A stretch of 64,000 nt of DNA, taken from contig NC_079135.1 in NCBI RefSeq assembly GCF_945859705.1, positions 38,799,679-38,863,678 on the forward strand. The letters are read 5' to 3'. The stretch comes from Episyrphus balteatus (taxonomy: Eukaryota > Arthropoda > Insecta > Diptera > Syrphidae). The position numbers and the translations under genes are program-made. Shown here piece by piece: positions 49,776 through 58,003 of the stretch. Below the pieces are notes generated by a model. The model worked only from the letters and a program-made list of their open reading frames with translations. It was not told where the DNA came from and made no database searches. The stretch's first letter is position 1. Every line of letters begins with the position of its first letter.

Positions 49776-49838
49776 ACAAAGAATTGCCCAAAATTGCATT
49801 GTATGCAATATTAAGTTTGTAACTGGGTAATTCTTTGT
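49776..49838 (+). repeat. LTR nested hairpin A
   Basis: ACAAAGAATTGCCCA (49776-49790) pairs with TGGGTAATTCTTTGT (49824-49838) with one G:T position. Inside it ATTGCA (49793-49798) pairs with TGCAAT (49804-49809). It is related in design and sequence to the next hairpin. Confidence 0.85.
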
Positions 49839-49861
49839 ATGTCAATTTAATTAATAATAAA

Positions 49862-49924
49862 ATAAAGTATTACCCAAGATTGCGATGTAAGCAATCTTAG
49901 TTTTGTAATTGGGTAATACTTTAT
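49862..49924 (+). repeat. LTR nested hairpin B
   Basis: ATAAAGTATTACCCA (49862-49876) pairs perfectly with TGGGTAATACTTTAT (49910-49924), and inner AAGATTGC (49876-49883) pairs with GCAATCTT (49891-49898). It is a diverged duplicate of hairpin A in which both arms changed together, so pairing has been kept. Confidence 0.85.
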
Positions 49925-49976
49925 ATCGTAAACTTTAGTCTTATAAGTATTAGTGTGTAATGTTAAAATTAAATAG

Positions 49977-49984
49977 TATAAATA
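49977..49984 (+). promoter_or_regulatory. TATA box of the 5' LTR
   Basis: TATAAATA follows the hairpin region. Transcription would start about 30 bp downstream, near 50007-50012 (GACAGTCAACC). Confidence 0.6.
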
Positions 49985-50079
49985 ATGTAGAATTAGTTAA
50001 GAAATAGGACAGTCAACCTTATACACCAATAGAGGAACCTCTGGCCGACTACACAGGGAGAAACAAATATCGATACAAA

Positions 50080-50085
50080 AATAAA
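50080..50085 (+). promoter_or_regulatory. Polyadenylation signal AATAAA in the LTR
   Basis: It lies ~70 bp after the inferred start, consistent with a short R region. A splice-donor-like GTAAGA begins 2 nt later (50087). Confidence 0.5.
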
Positions 50086-50303
50086 TGTAAGAACTAATTC
50101 AAACAAAGTAATTAATCTTTTTTATTATTCTTTTTCAGGAAGTGGGCCTTAGTTGCCTCGAACTTAACTGGCCACCAGTGTGCCAAAAAGCTGGACAGTA
50201 GGGAAGAATTAGGGAATTAGGGAAATTGTTGAATAAGGGAGAGGAACCCATTTGTCGGGTTCATATCCCCTGCCTTTACGGCAAACCTCTCAATTTTACC
50301 TTC

Positions 50304-50327
50304 GTTACGTATGAAAGATTACGTAAC
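50304..50327 (+). repeat. LTR-end hairpin GTTACGTA/TACGTAAC
   Basis: A perfect 8-bp stem with an 8-nt loop ends one base before the inferred LTR terminus. It could be an integrase recognition or packaging element; its function is unknown. Confidence 0.7.
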
Positions 50328-50333
50328 AAGAAA

Positions 50334-50351
50334 TGGCGCAGCCGGTAGGAT
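50334..50351 (+). promoter_or_regulatory. Primer binding site, tRNA-Ser
   Basis: TGGCGCAGCCGGTAGGAT is complementary to the 3' end of insect serine tRNAs of the UCN class, including the added CCA, over 18 nt. The same primer is used by the 17.6/297/ZAM group of errantiviruses. Minus-strand DNA synthesis starts here. Confidence 0.88.
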
Positions 50352-50662
50352 GGTATGGCGTTTGGAGACTAAAAATTGCCTTAAAAACTGAAGCACTCTC
50401 CAGCTTCAACTTACCATCCATCGAATCTATTTTTTCCAATATTCCATGGTAAACAAAGTTCAAGTTCAAATTCTTTTAACAAAAAAAAAAGATTTTTTCT
50501 ATTTTCATGAGAAAGTCTTCTTTAGTTCAAACCGAACCAATATAAATTCATATGAGCATTATTTAGTGGTGCAAAACCACAATTTCAAAAATCCAAATAG
50601 TTAAGTGATTTTAAAGTGAACACCAAAACAAAAAAAAAAAAAAAAAAAAAAAAAAAATAATA

Positions 50663-50702
<40 letters not shown>

Positions 50703-50739
50703 TGTAATAATAATAATAATATGCATCCCCATACAGATA
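50352..50739 (+). other. Leader between PBS and the first small ORF
   Basis: No conserved gene. It includes long A runs (about 50630-50699, interrupted by TAATAAT) and an ATA/ATG-poor stretch. The A runs differ in length from the second copy by 12 bases overall, either polymerase slippage or assembly noise. A splice-acceptor-like ATACAG ends at 50736, 3 nt before the next ATG. Confidence 0.6.
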
Positions 50740-51087
50740 ATGGAAGGCAAAAATCTACAAATTACAAACCACATCGAGAAAGACCCCAAAGCAGGACCGA
50801 AGCCAATCACATTGGAGGAGTATAGAAGGAGACACTCCAAGAAAGAGGAATTGCCTAAACCAAAAAACAATCCTCCCCAGTCCCCATTCGGAGGATTTGA
50901 AAACAAAAAGAAAAGAGGAGGACACCAGGTCTGGGTACGGCAAGAATTAGGGAGGCTGTATCAACAAGCAGGACTGTGCAGAGGCGAAGAGAAGAGGCGT
51001 CTACTAAACCAAGCGAAGACATTAAAACACCAAGAATTCCTTAAGAGAAGGGAAAAGGCCGAAAAAAGGAACCTACCTTCATTTTAA
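50740..51087 (+). CDS. Leader ORF, small basic protein of unknown function
   Basis: 115 codons from a good ATG preceded by ACAG/ATA. It is very basic and rich in Lys, Arg and Gln, with a PITLEEYRRR segment (residues ~21-30), a Pro-rich turn and a KKKRGG motif (~56-61), then a helical, charged C-terminal half. There is no membrane segment and no cysteine cluster. It lies between the PBS and gag, where most gypsy elements have no gene, and is intact and identical by eye in the second copy at 63081. A nucleic-acid-binding or regulatory role is a guess from charge; I do not recognise the family. Confidence 0.65.
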   Translation: MEGKNLQITNHIEKDPKAGPKPITLEEYRRRHSKKEELPKPKNNPPQSPFGGFENKKKRGGHQVWVRQELGRLYQQAGLCRGEEKRRLLNQAKTLKHQEFLKRREKAEKRNLPSF

Positions 51088-51353
51088 ATTATTTATAAAA
51101 ATTTCTAATGTTATATATAAAAAAAAAAATAATAAAATAAATAATGATTTAAAAAAAAAAACAACTTTTTATTGATAAAATTGTAGTCGTGGGTATAATT
51201 ATTCTGATAAATTTTTCTGGATTTGGTCTATTTTTTACAAGTGTGCGGTTTATCATTTTCGAATGATTTCATTCTACTTTTATTTTTAGTCTTTTTCAAT
51301 TGTCTATTTATATCTAATTGAGAATTCAATCTGTTCGTATAAATTTTCGTTTT
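51088..51353 (+). other. Non-coding spacer upstream of gag
   Basis: AT-rich with A runs near 51120 and 51150 and T-rich stretches near 51240-51300. The gag ATG follows CGTTTT. A frame open from 51318 begins with a non-ATG codon, so I place the gag start at 51354. Confidence 0.6.
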
Positions 51354-53273
51354 ATGGCTGGACAGTCTAGTTTAGACATAGAAAGAATTCTTGATTTAAA
51401 TAAACAATTAGAAAAAGAAAGAGATGAGCAAACACAGGAGATAACAAGCTTCAACACTACACTACTAGCTGAATTAAAATCACTAGTTGGTAGAGAAGTT
51501 TATGAGTTAAATTTTAACTCACTCAGTGTACAGTGGGGTCAATTCACTAGACTTGAAACCACTGATGCCATCCTAAATATATATATAGAAGCAGTAAAAA
51601 ATAGACAAAAAGAAAGGGAAAACCAAATCCTCGAGCTGAAAAAAGAAATATTTAATCTTAATAAAAAAAGAACCAAATACAAGATTAACCAGCAAGAGGC
51701 GGAAAACGTAAATAAACAAGCCGAAGAAACAATTTCTGGGCTGGAAAAACAAATTTCCCTTCTGGAACAACAGGAAAAGGGAAAACAACTCAAACTAAAA
51801 GAGATAAAAGATAAAGAAATAAAATTTAATCTCGAAGCTGACAAATTAAGAAGTCGTGAAGCACTTCACATAAATCAAATTGAATTTCTCAAAAGTGAAC
51901 TTAAAAAATTAAAAAGCTCACTGAGTATCAATTTGGAAGATAAGACACAGCTACAACCAATTCAAGATAATCCAGAAAAATTTACCAAATCAGAACAAAT
52001 CAAAGTACTCAAAATGTCATTAGGTTTTGAAAAATTGTTGAAACTAGCACAAAGTATCCCCGAATTTGCTGGAGGTACAGACGCTAGGGTGGCTCAAAAA
52101 TTACAAACATTCCTAACATGTATCCGTCCCATAAAAAATCATATCCCAAAAGAAGATGAAAAAACATTCATACAAATTCTTATTACCAAGTTACGAGAGG
52201 ACGCTCTTGACCTGGTCGTAACTTCAAACCCAACTACCTTCACGGAATTTGAAGAAGCTCTAAATAGGACATATTTACCTATTGAAGATTATAATGACTT
52301 GGTGAATTGTTTAATCACCAGTCGCCAAAGTCCATTCGAGACATTAAACACTTTTGTAGGTAGACTTCGACACTCTCTAACGCAATGTCGAGAGGCAGCA
52401 GAACTCAAATACGGTGACAAGGCGGACATTGTAAAGAACCAGTTGGAAGATTTTGCTAAATCAGCCCTTGCTTCCGGGATCTCTAACAAACAATTGGGCC
52501 AATATTTGTTCACTTTAGGAAAACAATCCTTAGAAGAATTAATTAGAACCGCGTTTACCATGGAAAAACACGTTCAGAGAGTAGAAACAATACCACTCTC
52601 ACAAATATCGTGTAATCACACAACAACCACTAACCCACAAGTATCCCAACCCGAAACTATCAACAGATATGCTGGAATAATTTGCAGCTTCTGTGATGTT
52701 AAAGGTCATACTTATAGTGAATGCTTGAAACGACTTAATCCACCACTTTGCCCATTATGTAAAAATTATGGCCACGAAGCAGAAACATGTAATAAAAACT
52801 CTAATTCATACCGGGGAAATAACCAATCATTTAATAGGAATCATTTTCAAAATGCTTTCGGAAACAACAATTTCCAAAATAATTATAATAGAAATAACCT
52901 TTCTCAGACTAGAAATATTCCTCAAAGTAATTATAACAACAAACCTAATACACATCAAGCTCAAAATAATTATAGTAATAGATCTCCGGCATATCAAGCT
53001 CAGAGAAACAACCCTCAAACTTCTTATAATAATAGAACTCAAGTATATCAACCTCAGAGAAACAACCCTCAAGATAATTATAACAACAGATCTCAGGTAT
53101 ATCAACCTCCGGATCAAAACAGACCCAACCCATTCAGGGTAGGAAATAATAATGAAAAAAGGGTATTCCACATGGACACATTCTGTGATTTTTGTGGGAG
53201 AAACAACCACACTATCAGTGAATGCTCTTTCAGAAATAAGTGGGAAAATACCCAGTCGGGAAACGCCCATTAG
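51354..53273 (+). CDS. Gag polyprotein
   Basis: 639 codons from ATG 51354. Residues ~5-195 are heptad-rich and highly charged (coiled coil). Residues ~220-400 resemble the Ty3/gypsy capsid domain, with the usual conserved hydrophobic core around FAGGTDARVAQKL and FEEALNRTYLP. Two adjacent CCHC knuckles follow (C444-C447-H452-C457 and C466-C469-H474-C479), then an Asn-rich tail with ~16-residue imperfect repeats (YNNR/YSNR...YQ...RNNPQ), and a third knuckle (C611-C614-H619-C624) only ~15 residues before the stop. It forms the particle and binds genomic RNA. CCHC knuckles are absent in many insect errantivirus Gags, so three is noteworthy. Pol follows by -1 frameshift. Confidence 0.92.
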   Translation: MAGQSSLDIERILDLNKQLEKERDEQTQEITSFNTTLLAELKSLVGREVYELNFNSLSVQWGQFTRLETTDAILNIYIEAVKNRQKERENQILELKKEIFNLNKKRTKYKINQQEAENVNKQAEETISGLEKQISLLEQQEKGKQLKLKEIKDKEIKFNLEADKLRSREALHINQIEFLKSELKKLKSSLSINLEDKTQLQPIQDNPEKFTKSEQIKVLKMSLGFEKLLKLAQSIPEFAGGTDARVAQKLQTFLTCIRPIKNHIPKEDEKTFIQILITKLREDALDLVVTSNPTTFTEFEEALNRTYLPIEDYNDLVNCLITSRQSPFETLNTFVGRLRHSLTQCREAAELKYGDKADIVKNQLEDFAKSALASGISNKQLGQYLFTLGKQSLEELIRTAFTMEKHVQRVETIPLSQISCNHTTTTNPQVSQPETINRYAGIICSFCDVKGHTYSECLKRLNPPLCPLCKNYGHEAETCNKNSNSYRGNNQSFNRNHFQNAFGNNNFQNNYNRNNLSQTRNIPQSNYNNKPNTHQAQNNYSNRSPAYQAQRNNPQTSYNNRTQVYQPQRNNPQDNYNNRSQVYQPPDQNRPNPFRVGNNNEKRVFHMDTFCDFCGRNNHTISECSFRNKWENTQSGNAH

Positions 53274-56200
53274 TCGACCAAAAGCTCCCAGGGTCGACTC
53301 TAATTAAAAATAAGAAAAATATAGGGCAAGCTGAATTAAAAACATTAAAAACAAGAAAATCTGAATCTATTAAGGACTCAGAATATTTTAATACATCTAA
53401 AAAAGTAAAACTTCCATCCGTAGAAATTGGGATAGGAATTGGTAGAACTAAGAAACTACGTCTATTAGTAGACACTGGTTCAGAGGTAAGTCTTCTTAAA
53501 AAGGGGGCATTAAGTAATAAAGCTTTTATAGACACTAAAAAGAAGTTAACCATCAACACACCTTGTGGTTTCTGCTATACGCTAGGAGAATGCAAAGGAA
53601 CAATTGAAATACCAACATTGCCAACCTGTGAGTTTCAAGTTATAGAAAATGACCTAACCGTCCCAGGTGATGGAATTTTAGGGTATAATTTTCTGGGCAA
53701 ATACTGTAACGTAGATGGTCCAAATAAATTATTAACATTTTCAAAAATATACAAAAGTACTGCAGGAGGACAGGTAGATGAGGTATACAGTATCCCATTG
53801 CTAGAATCCGATGTATTCGAAGAGAATGGATTGGCTATTCCACATAATGGAAGCTGTTTTTCAAGGGGTCACTCGCATGTGAATAACTCAAATAAAACAA
53901 ACCAGTTTCGGCAGAAAATTCGTAACCAAAAAGTAGAAGGTAATCAAGAAAAAACCTCACGAAATTCTGGAAATAACCTCAAAGATGAATGTAATTTGCG
54001 GCGCGATAATGCGACCGGCCTAGACAATGACTCAGAAAGATTATTTCCAGAAAATTCTAATTCTTTGAACATAACTAATTTGCAATTATCCAAGTCAAAA
54101 GACCCACCTCGCAAAGTGGAACAAAAAGATATTGGGCAAAAACAAGTTATGACTGAAGAAAATGCTAAGCTTAAAGAACCTCTAACGAGTCGACTCTCTG
54201 ATAAGTTTAAAAAGCATAATTTCAGACAAAGAAAGAGGAATAAGAAACCTTCAAGAAATAAGAATAAATTCGAAAAAACAGAAGAAGAATTCAAACTTTT
54301 CAGAAATATAGATATAACAGATTGTAGAAACGAAGGTACTGCACATACAGACCAAAATTTAGATAAAAAAATGAAACAAAATACACTGCAAACAGCGGAA
54401 AAAGAAAAAAGAAATGGTTTTTACCGACAAACAAATGATATTATAACACAAGTAAAAGAAGAAGAAGTAGAAGATGAAAATTTAGTTCAATTAACACAAC
54501 CTCAAGGGTTAGGAAAAACAAAATTACAAGAAATATATAAATTAATAATAACATTATCATATACAATTTTACATACAATTATATTAATAAGCACACCCAT
54601 CCAGACAAAGGTTATAACATTATTATATATCATTATAAATAGACTAATATTAGTAAACACATTTCTCCAGACTAAAGTAGGTAAACAGAATCTACCACGT
54701 GAAAATGGCGACACATATAAAGAAAATATTAGTTTAACTTTGAAAAAGGAAATAAGAATTCCTCCCAGATCAAAAAAGATAATAGAATTACCAATACAAA
54801 ATGAAGAAGCAATGATTTGTTTAGGAAAAGAAATAGAAGATGGAGTATTTTTAGGAAATTGTTTAGTTAAACATAACAAAAATAGTATATTAGTTCCAAT
54901 AATAAATACAAAACAACATAAAATTAAAATACATAATATTGATTTAGAGTTAGTTCCTTTAAAAAATTATAATATAATAAATCTTGATAGGAATTTTACA
55001 GATACAAACCACGTATCATGTTATTACACAAAAACGTCAACAATTAATGAACAAAAAAGAGTAATAGAACTTAAACAGAGTTTAAATAAAGAAAAAACTT
55101 TAAATAATGAAGAAAAAAAGGCCATATTAGATCTTTGTGCACAGTACAATGACATATTCCATTTACCAGGAGACAGATTGACTCACACAAATACAATGAC
55201 ACATGAAATACCAATAAAACAAGATCAGGCCCCAATAAATACAAAAATGTATAGACTACCTGAAAAACAAAGAGGTATTATAAATGAACAACTTGCTGAA
55301 ATGTTGGAAAACGATATAGTTCAACCAAGCAAAAGTCCTTGGAACTCACCACTTTTAGTAGTACCTAAAAAGGCGGGTCCAGACGGTGAAGCACGATGGA
55401 GAGTTGTTGTTGACTTTAGGAAACTTAACGATTGTACAATAGGGGACGCTTTCCCACTACCGCGAATAGAGGACATACTCGACCAACTAGGACATGCTAG
55501 ATATTTCACTACACTGGATCTTGCAAGTGGTTATCACCAAGTACTTGTTCATCCAGAAGATAGGGAAAAAACTGCTTTCAGTACAGCGTATGGACACTAT
55601 GAATTCAAACGAATGCCATTTGGACTCAAAGGAGCCCCGGCGACTTTCCAACGACTCATGAACTATATACTAACTGGACTACAAGGTTTAGAATGTTTTG
55701 TATACCTGGACGACATAGTCGTTTATGGCAAAAATATAGAAGATCACAATACAAAATTGAGATTAATTTTTGACAGGTTGCGGGAACACAATTTAAAACT
55801 AAATGTAGAAAAATGTCAATTCCTCCGTCGAGAAGTTGTATATTTGGGACATAAGTGTTCCGCAGAAGGGGCACAGCCCGACCCCAGCAAAACAAGTTGT
55901 GTACAAAATTTCCCGGTACCCCGAACCGTTAGACAAACACAATCTTTCCTTGGTTTAGCCAACTACTACAGAAAATTCATTCCAGGTTTTTCAAAAATAG
56001 CACGACCACTTTCTAACTTAACGCGAAAAGATGTAAAATTTAAGTGGACAGACAAATGTCAGGAAGCATTCCAAAAACTTAAAGACTTATTAGTATCACC
56101 CCCTCTCCTAATTTATCCCGATTTTGAAAAAGATTTTATTCTAACTACTGATGCTAGCGATGAAGCCATTGGAGCAATACTCTCACAAGGAGAAGTAGGG

Positions 56201-57781
56201 AAAGATAAGCCTATTGCATATGCTAGCCGAAGTTTAGACAAGACAGAACGAAAGTATTCAACTATAGAAAAGGAAATGCTTGCTATAGTTTGGGCAACGA
56301 AAAATTTTAGATGTTACCTGTTAGGTAGAAAATTCGTTGTGTATACAGACCATCAACCACTGACCGGTATTTTTAGGGTAAGGGACCCCACATCTAGACT
56401 TATCAGATTACACCACAAATTATTAGAATATAGTGAATGTACTTTAAAATATAAAGCAGGAAAAACTAACATTAATGCTGACGCACTCAGTAGAATACCA
56501 GCAAATACGTCTGACAATAAAGACACAATGGACGAGAAAACTTGTTTGGCTGTCACAAGAGCTCAGAAAGCTTTACTAAATACAGATACAGAAGATAAAA
56601 ACAAGGACGGAACTGACTTGGATACTAACATAGATGACGATGCCAATTCTCAAAATGAGAAACAAATTATTCAATCAACCGAACCTAACAAAAATAAAGA
56701 TATCACAAATACCAGAGAAAAAATAGACAATCACGAAGAAAAAATGACAATACTTAGAGATTATCACGATTCACCCTTTGGCGGACATCAAGGTGTTATT
56801 AATACATACAATAGAATCCGAAAGAAATACGTTTGGCCAAAAATGTTTAAAGACATTTCAAAATATATTAAACGATGCCCAAAGTGTCAGAAAATGAAAG
56901 TGAGCCCAGTGGCAAAAATGCCAATGGTAATAACGGATACTTGTGAAGTACCATTCGATAAGGTTTATTTAGACGTAGTAGGACCCCTTCAAGATTCACA
57001 TTTAGGAAATAAGTATATATTAACTTTTCAAGACAACCTAACTAAATTCGTAGATTTTTATGCAATACCCAATCAAGAGGCAGAAACAATTGCCCATATA
57101 TTTTATGAACAAATTATAACTAGGTATAGAATACCAAAGAAATTGGTAACAGATCAAGGAACCAATTTTTTAAGTAAATTATTTAAACAAGTATGTAAGC
57201 TTTTAAAAATAGAAAAATTACAAACAACAGCTTACCACCCTCAATCAAACGGTGCACTTGAAAGAGCTCATAGACCTCTTGTAGAATATTTAAGAACAAT
57301 TTGTGATGAAAATCCAAGATCTTGGGACCAGTACCTAAGAACAGCAGCTTTTGTGTATAATAATAGTGTTCACGAAGGAACGAAATTTACTCCTATGGAC
57401 TGTCTCTTTGGGTTTACCGCTGATATACCATCAAATCTAAAGCGAGACCCAGAACCAGTTTATGACAATGAAAATTATTACTTCATTCTAAGACATAAAC
57501 TCCAAAAAACATACACAATTGCACGAAGAAACCTGATCAATAGTAAAAAGAACTCAAAAATTTATTATGATCAGGGCATAAAAATTAAAACATACCATAT
57601 TGGAGACAAGGTATTAGTAAAAAATGAAAATAGACAACACAAACTGTCTGAAATATGGAAAGGTCCATACATAATAGTAGGAATACTTAGTCCTACAAAT
57701 AGTGTAATTCTCATTAAAAAGAAACGAGTTAATATACACAACAACCGTCTTAAACATTACTACGACGAAAGAGAACAATAA
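53240..57781 (+). CDS. Pol polyprotein: protease, RT, RNase H, integrase
   Basis: A 1513-codon frame overlapping gag by 34 nt and lacking its own ATG; it is made as Gag-Pol. The aspartic protease has DTGS (78-81) and ILGYNFL (~146-152). A ~500-residue linker contains a hydrophobic stretch (431-477). The reverse transcriptase (~660-850) has WRVVVDFRKLN and YLDD (822-825). RNase H (~965-1085) has D971, E1010 and D1037. The integrase has the zinc-binding H1176, H1183, C1213, C1216, the DDE triad D1245, D1305, E1341 in the core, and a GPY module (WKGPYII) near the C terminus. All catalytic residues are present. The protease-RT linker is much longer than usual for gypsy. Confidence 0.95.
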   Translation: MGKYPVGKRPLVDQKLPGSTLIKNKKNIGQAELKTLKTRKSESIKDSEYFNTSKKVKLPSVEIGIGIGRTKKLRLLVDTGSEVSLLKKGALSNKAFIDTKKKLTINTPCGFCYTLGECKGTIEIPTLPTCEFQVIENDLTVPGDGILGYNFLGKYCNVDGPNKLLTFSKIYKSTAGGQVDEVYSIPLLESDVFEENGLAIPHNGSCFSRGHSHVNNSNKTNQFRQKIRNQKVEGNQEKTSRNSGNNLKDECNLRRDNATGLDNDSERLFPENSNSLNITNLQLSKSKDPPRKVEQKDIGQKQVMTEENAKLKEPLTSRLSDKFKKHNFRQRKRNKKPSRNKNKFEKTEEEFKLFRNIDITDCRNEGTAHTDQNLDKKMKQNTLQTAEKEKRNGFYRQTNDIITQVKEEEVEDENLVQLTQPQGLGKTKLQEIYKLIITLSYTILHTIILISTPIQTKVITLLYIIINRLILVNTFLQTKVGKQNLPRENGDTYKENISLTLKKEIRIPPRSKKIIELPIQNEEAMICLGKEIEDGVFLGNCLVKHNKNSILVPIINTKQHKIKIHNIDLELVPLKNYNIINLDRNFTDTNHVSCYYTKTSTINEQKRVIELKQSLNKEKTLNNEEKKAILDLCAQYNDIFHLPGDRLTHTNTMTHEIPIKQDQAPINTKMYRLPEKQRGIINEQLAEMLENDIVQPSKSPWNSPLLVVPKKAGPDGEARWRVVVDFRKLNDCTIGDAFPLPRIEDILDQLGHARYFTTLDLASGYHQVLVHPEDREKTAFSTAYGHYEFKRMPFGLKGAPATFQRLMNYILTGLQGLECFVYLDDIVVYGKNIEDHNTKLRLIFDRLREHNLKLNVEKCQFLRREVVYLGHKCSAEGAQPDPSKTSCVQNFPVPRTVRQTQSFLGLANYYRKFIPGFSKIARPLSNLTRKDVKFKWTDKCQEAFQKLKDLLVSPPLLIYPDFEKDFILTTDASDEAIGAILSQGEVGKDKPIAYASRSLDKTERKYSTIEKEMLAIVWATKNFRCYLLGRKFVVYTDHQPLTGIFRVRDPTSRLIRLHHKLLEYSECTLKYKAGKTNINADALSRIPANTSDNKDTMDEKTCLAVTRAQKALLNTDTEDKNKDGTDLDTNIDDDANSQNEKQIIQSTEPNKNKDITNTREKIDNHEEKMTILRDYHDSPFGGHQGVINTYNRIRKKYVWPKMFKDISKYIKRCPKCQKMKVSPVAKMPMVITDTCEVPFDKVYLDVVGPLQDSHLGNKYILTFQDNLTKFVDFYAIPNQEAETIAHIFYEQIITRYRIPKKLVTDQGTNFLSKLFKQVCKLLKIEKLQTTAYHPQSNGALERAHRPLVEYLRTICDENPRSWDQYLRTAAFVYNNSVHEGTKFTPMDCLFGFTADIPSNLKRDPEPVYDNENYYFILRHKLQKTYTIARRNLINSKKNSKIYYDQGIKIKTYHIGDKVLVKNENRQHKLSEIWKGPYIIVGILSPTNSVILIKKKRVNIHNNRLKHYYDEREQ
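53258..53299 (+). promoter_or_regulatory. -1 ribosomal frameshift signal
   Basis: The heptamer G GGA AAC (53258-53264) is in the gag frame. A 7-nt spacer follows (53265-53271), then AGTCGACC (53272-53279) pairs perfectly with GGTCGACT (53292-53299) across a 12-nt loop. The gag stop lies at 53271-53273. Slippage moves ribosomes into the pol frame, which opens at 53240. Confidence 0.87.
54530..54670 (+). other. Hydrophobic segment inside the Pol linker
   Basis: Residues 431-477 of Pol are rich in Ile, Leu and Thr with few charges, long enough for two membrane-spanning helices separated by TPIQTK. They lie between protease and RT in an otherwise charged, low-complexity linker. Confidence 0.5.
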
Positions 57782-58003
57782 ATATTATTCTTTCACTCTA
57801 TATTTTTAAGTATACTCGTAAAAATATATATTTAACATAGGAAATTTATATATCAATAGAATAAAGAATAAATCTGAAATAATTAACCCATTTCAAACAA
57901 AATAAAACCACATAGATAATAATTAGTATTTAACAAAAATATTTAGAAACTAGTGAAGATAGTTACCCAAAATTTTTTTAATTTTTTTTAACAGATCGTA
58001 AGT
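57782..58003 (+). promoter_or_regulatory. Pol-env spacer with splice acceptor and donor
   Basis: AT-rich and non-coding. A long T-rich tract ends in AACAG (acceptor AG at 57993-57994). Four nucleotides on is a consensus donor GTAAGT (57998-58003), and the env ATG begins at 58004. Env of errantiviruses is made from a spliced RNA, so the acceptor is expected; the donor next to it is not. Confidence 0.65.

Larger units (their letters stand above)
49389..50328 (+). repeat. 5' LTR
   Basis: It starts TGTCGTGTTAG at the satellite junction and ends about GTAACA, 5 nt before the PBS; the start matches the base after the polypurine tract of the downstream LTR (61742). Length is about 940 bp. A TATA box (49977-49984) suggests transcription starts near 50010, and AATAAA lies at 50080. 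Most of the U3 part consists of consecutive short inverted repeats. The exact 3' end is inferred from the TG...CA rule and PBS position and could be off by a few bases. No ORF of interest: the 60-codon frames in it are fortuitous. Confidence 0.88.

Noticed and set aside
49393..49808. 60-codon ORFs in the LTRs (and at 61746-62161)
   Set aside because: They lie in the hairpin-rich U3 region upstream of the TATA box and have no protein-like features.
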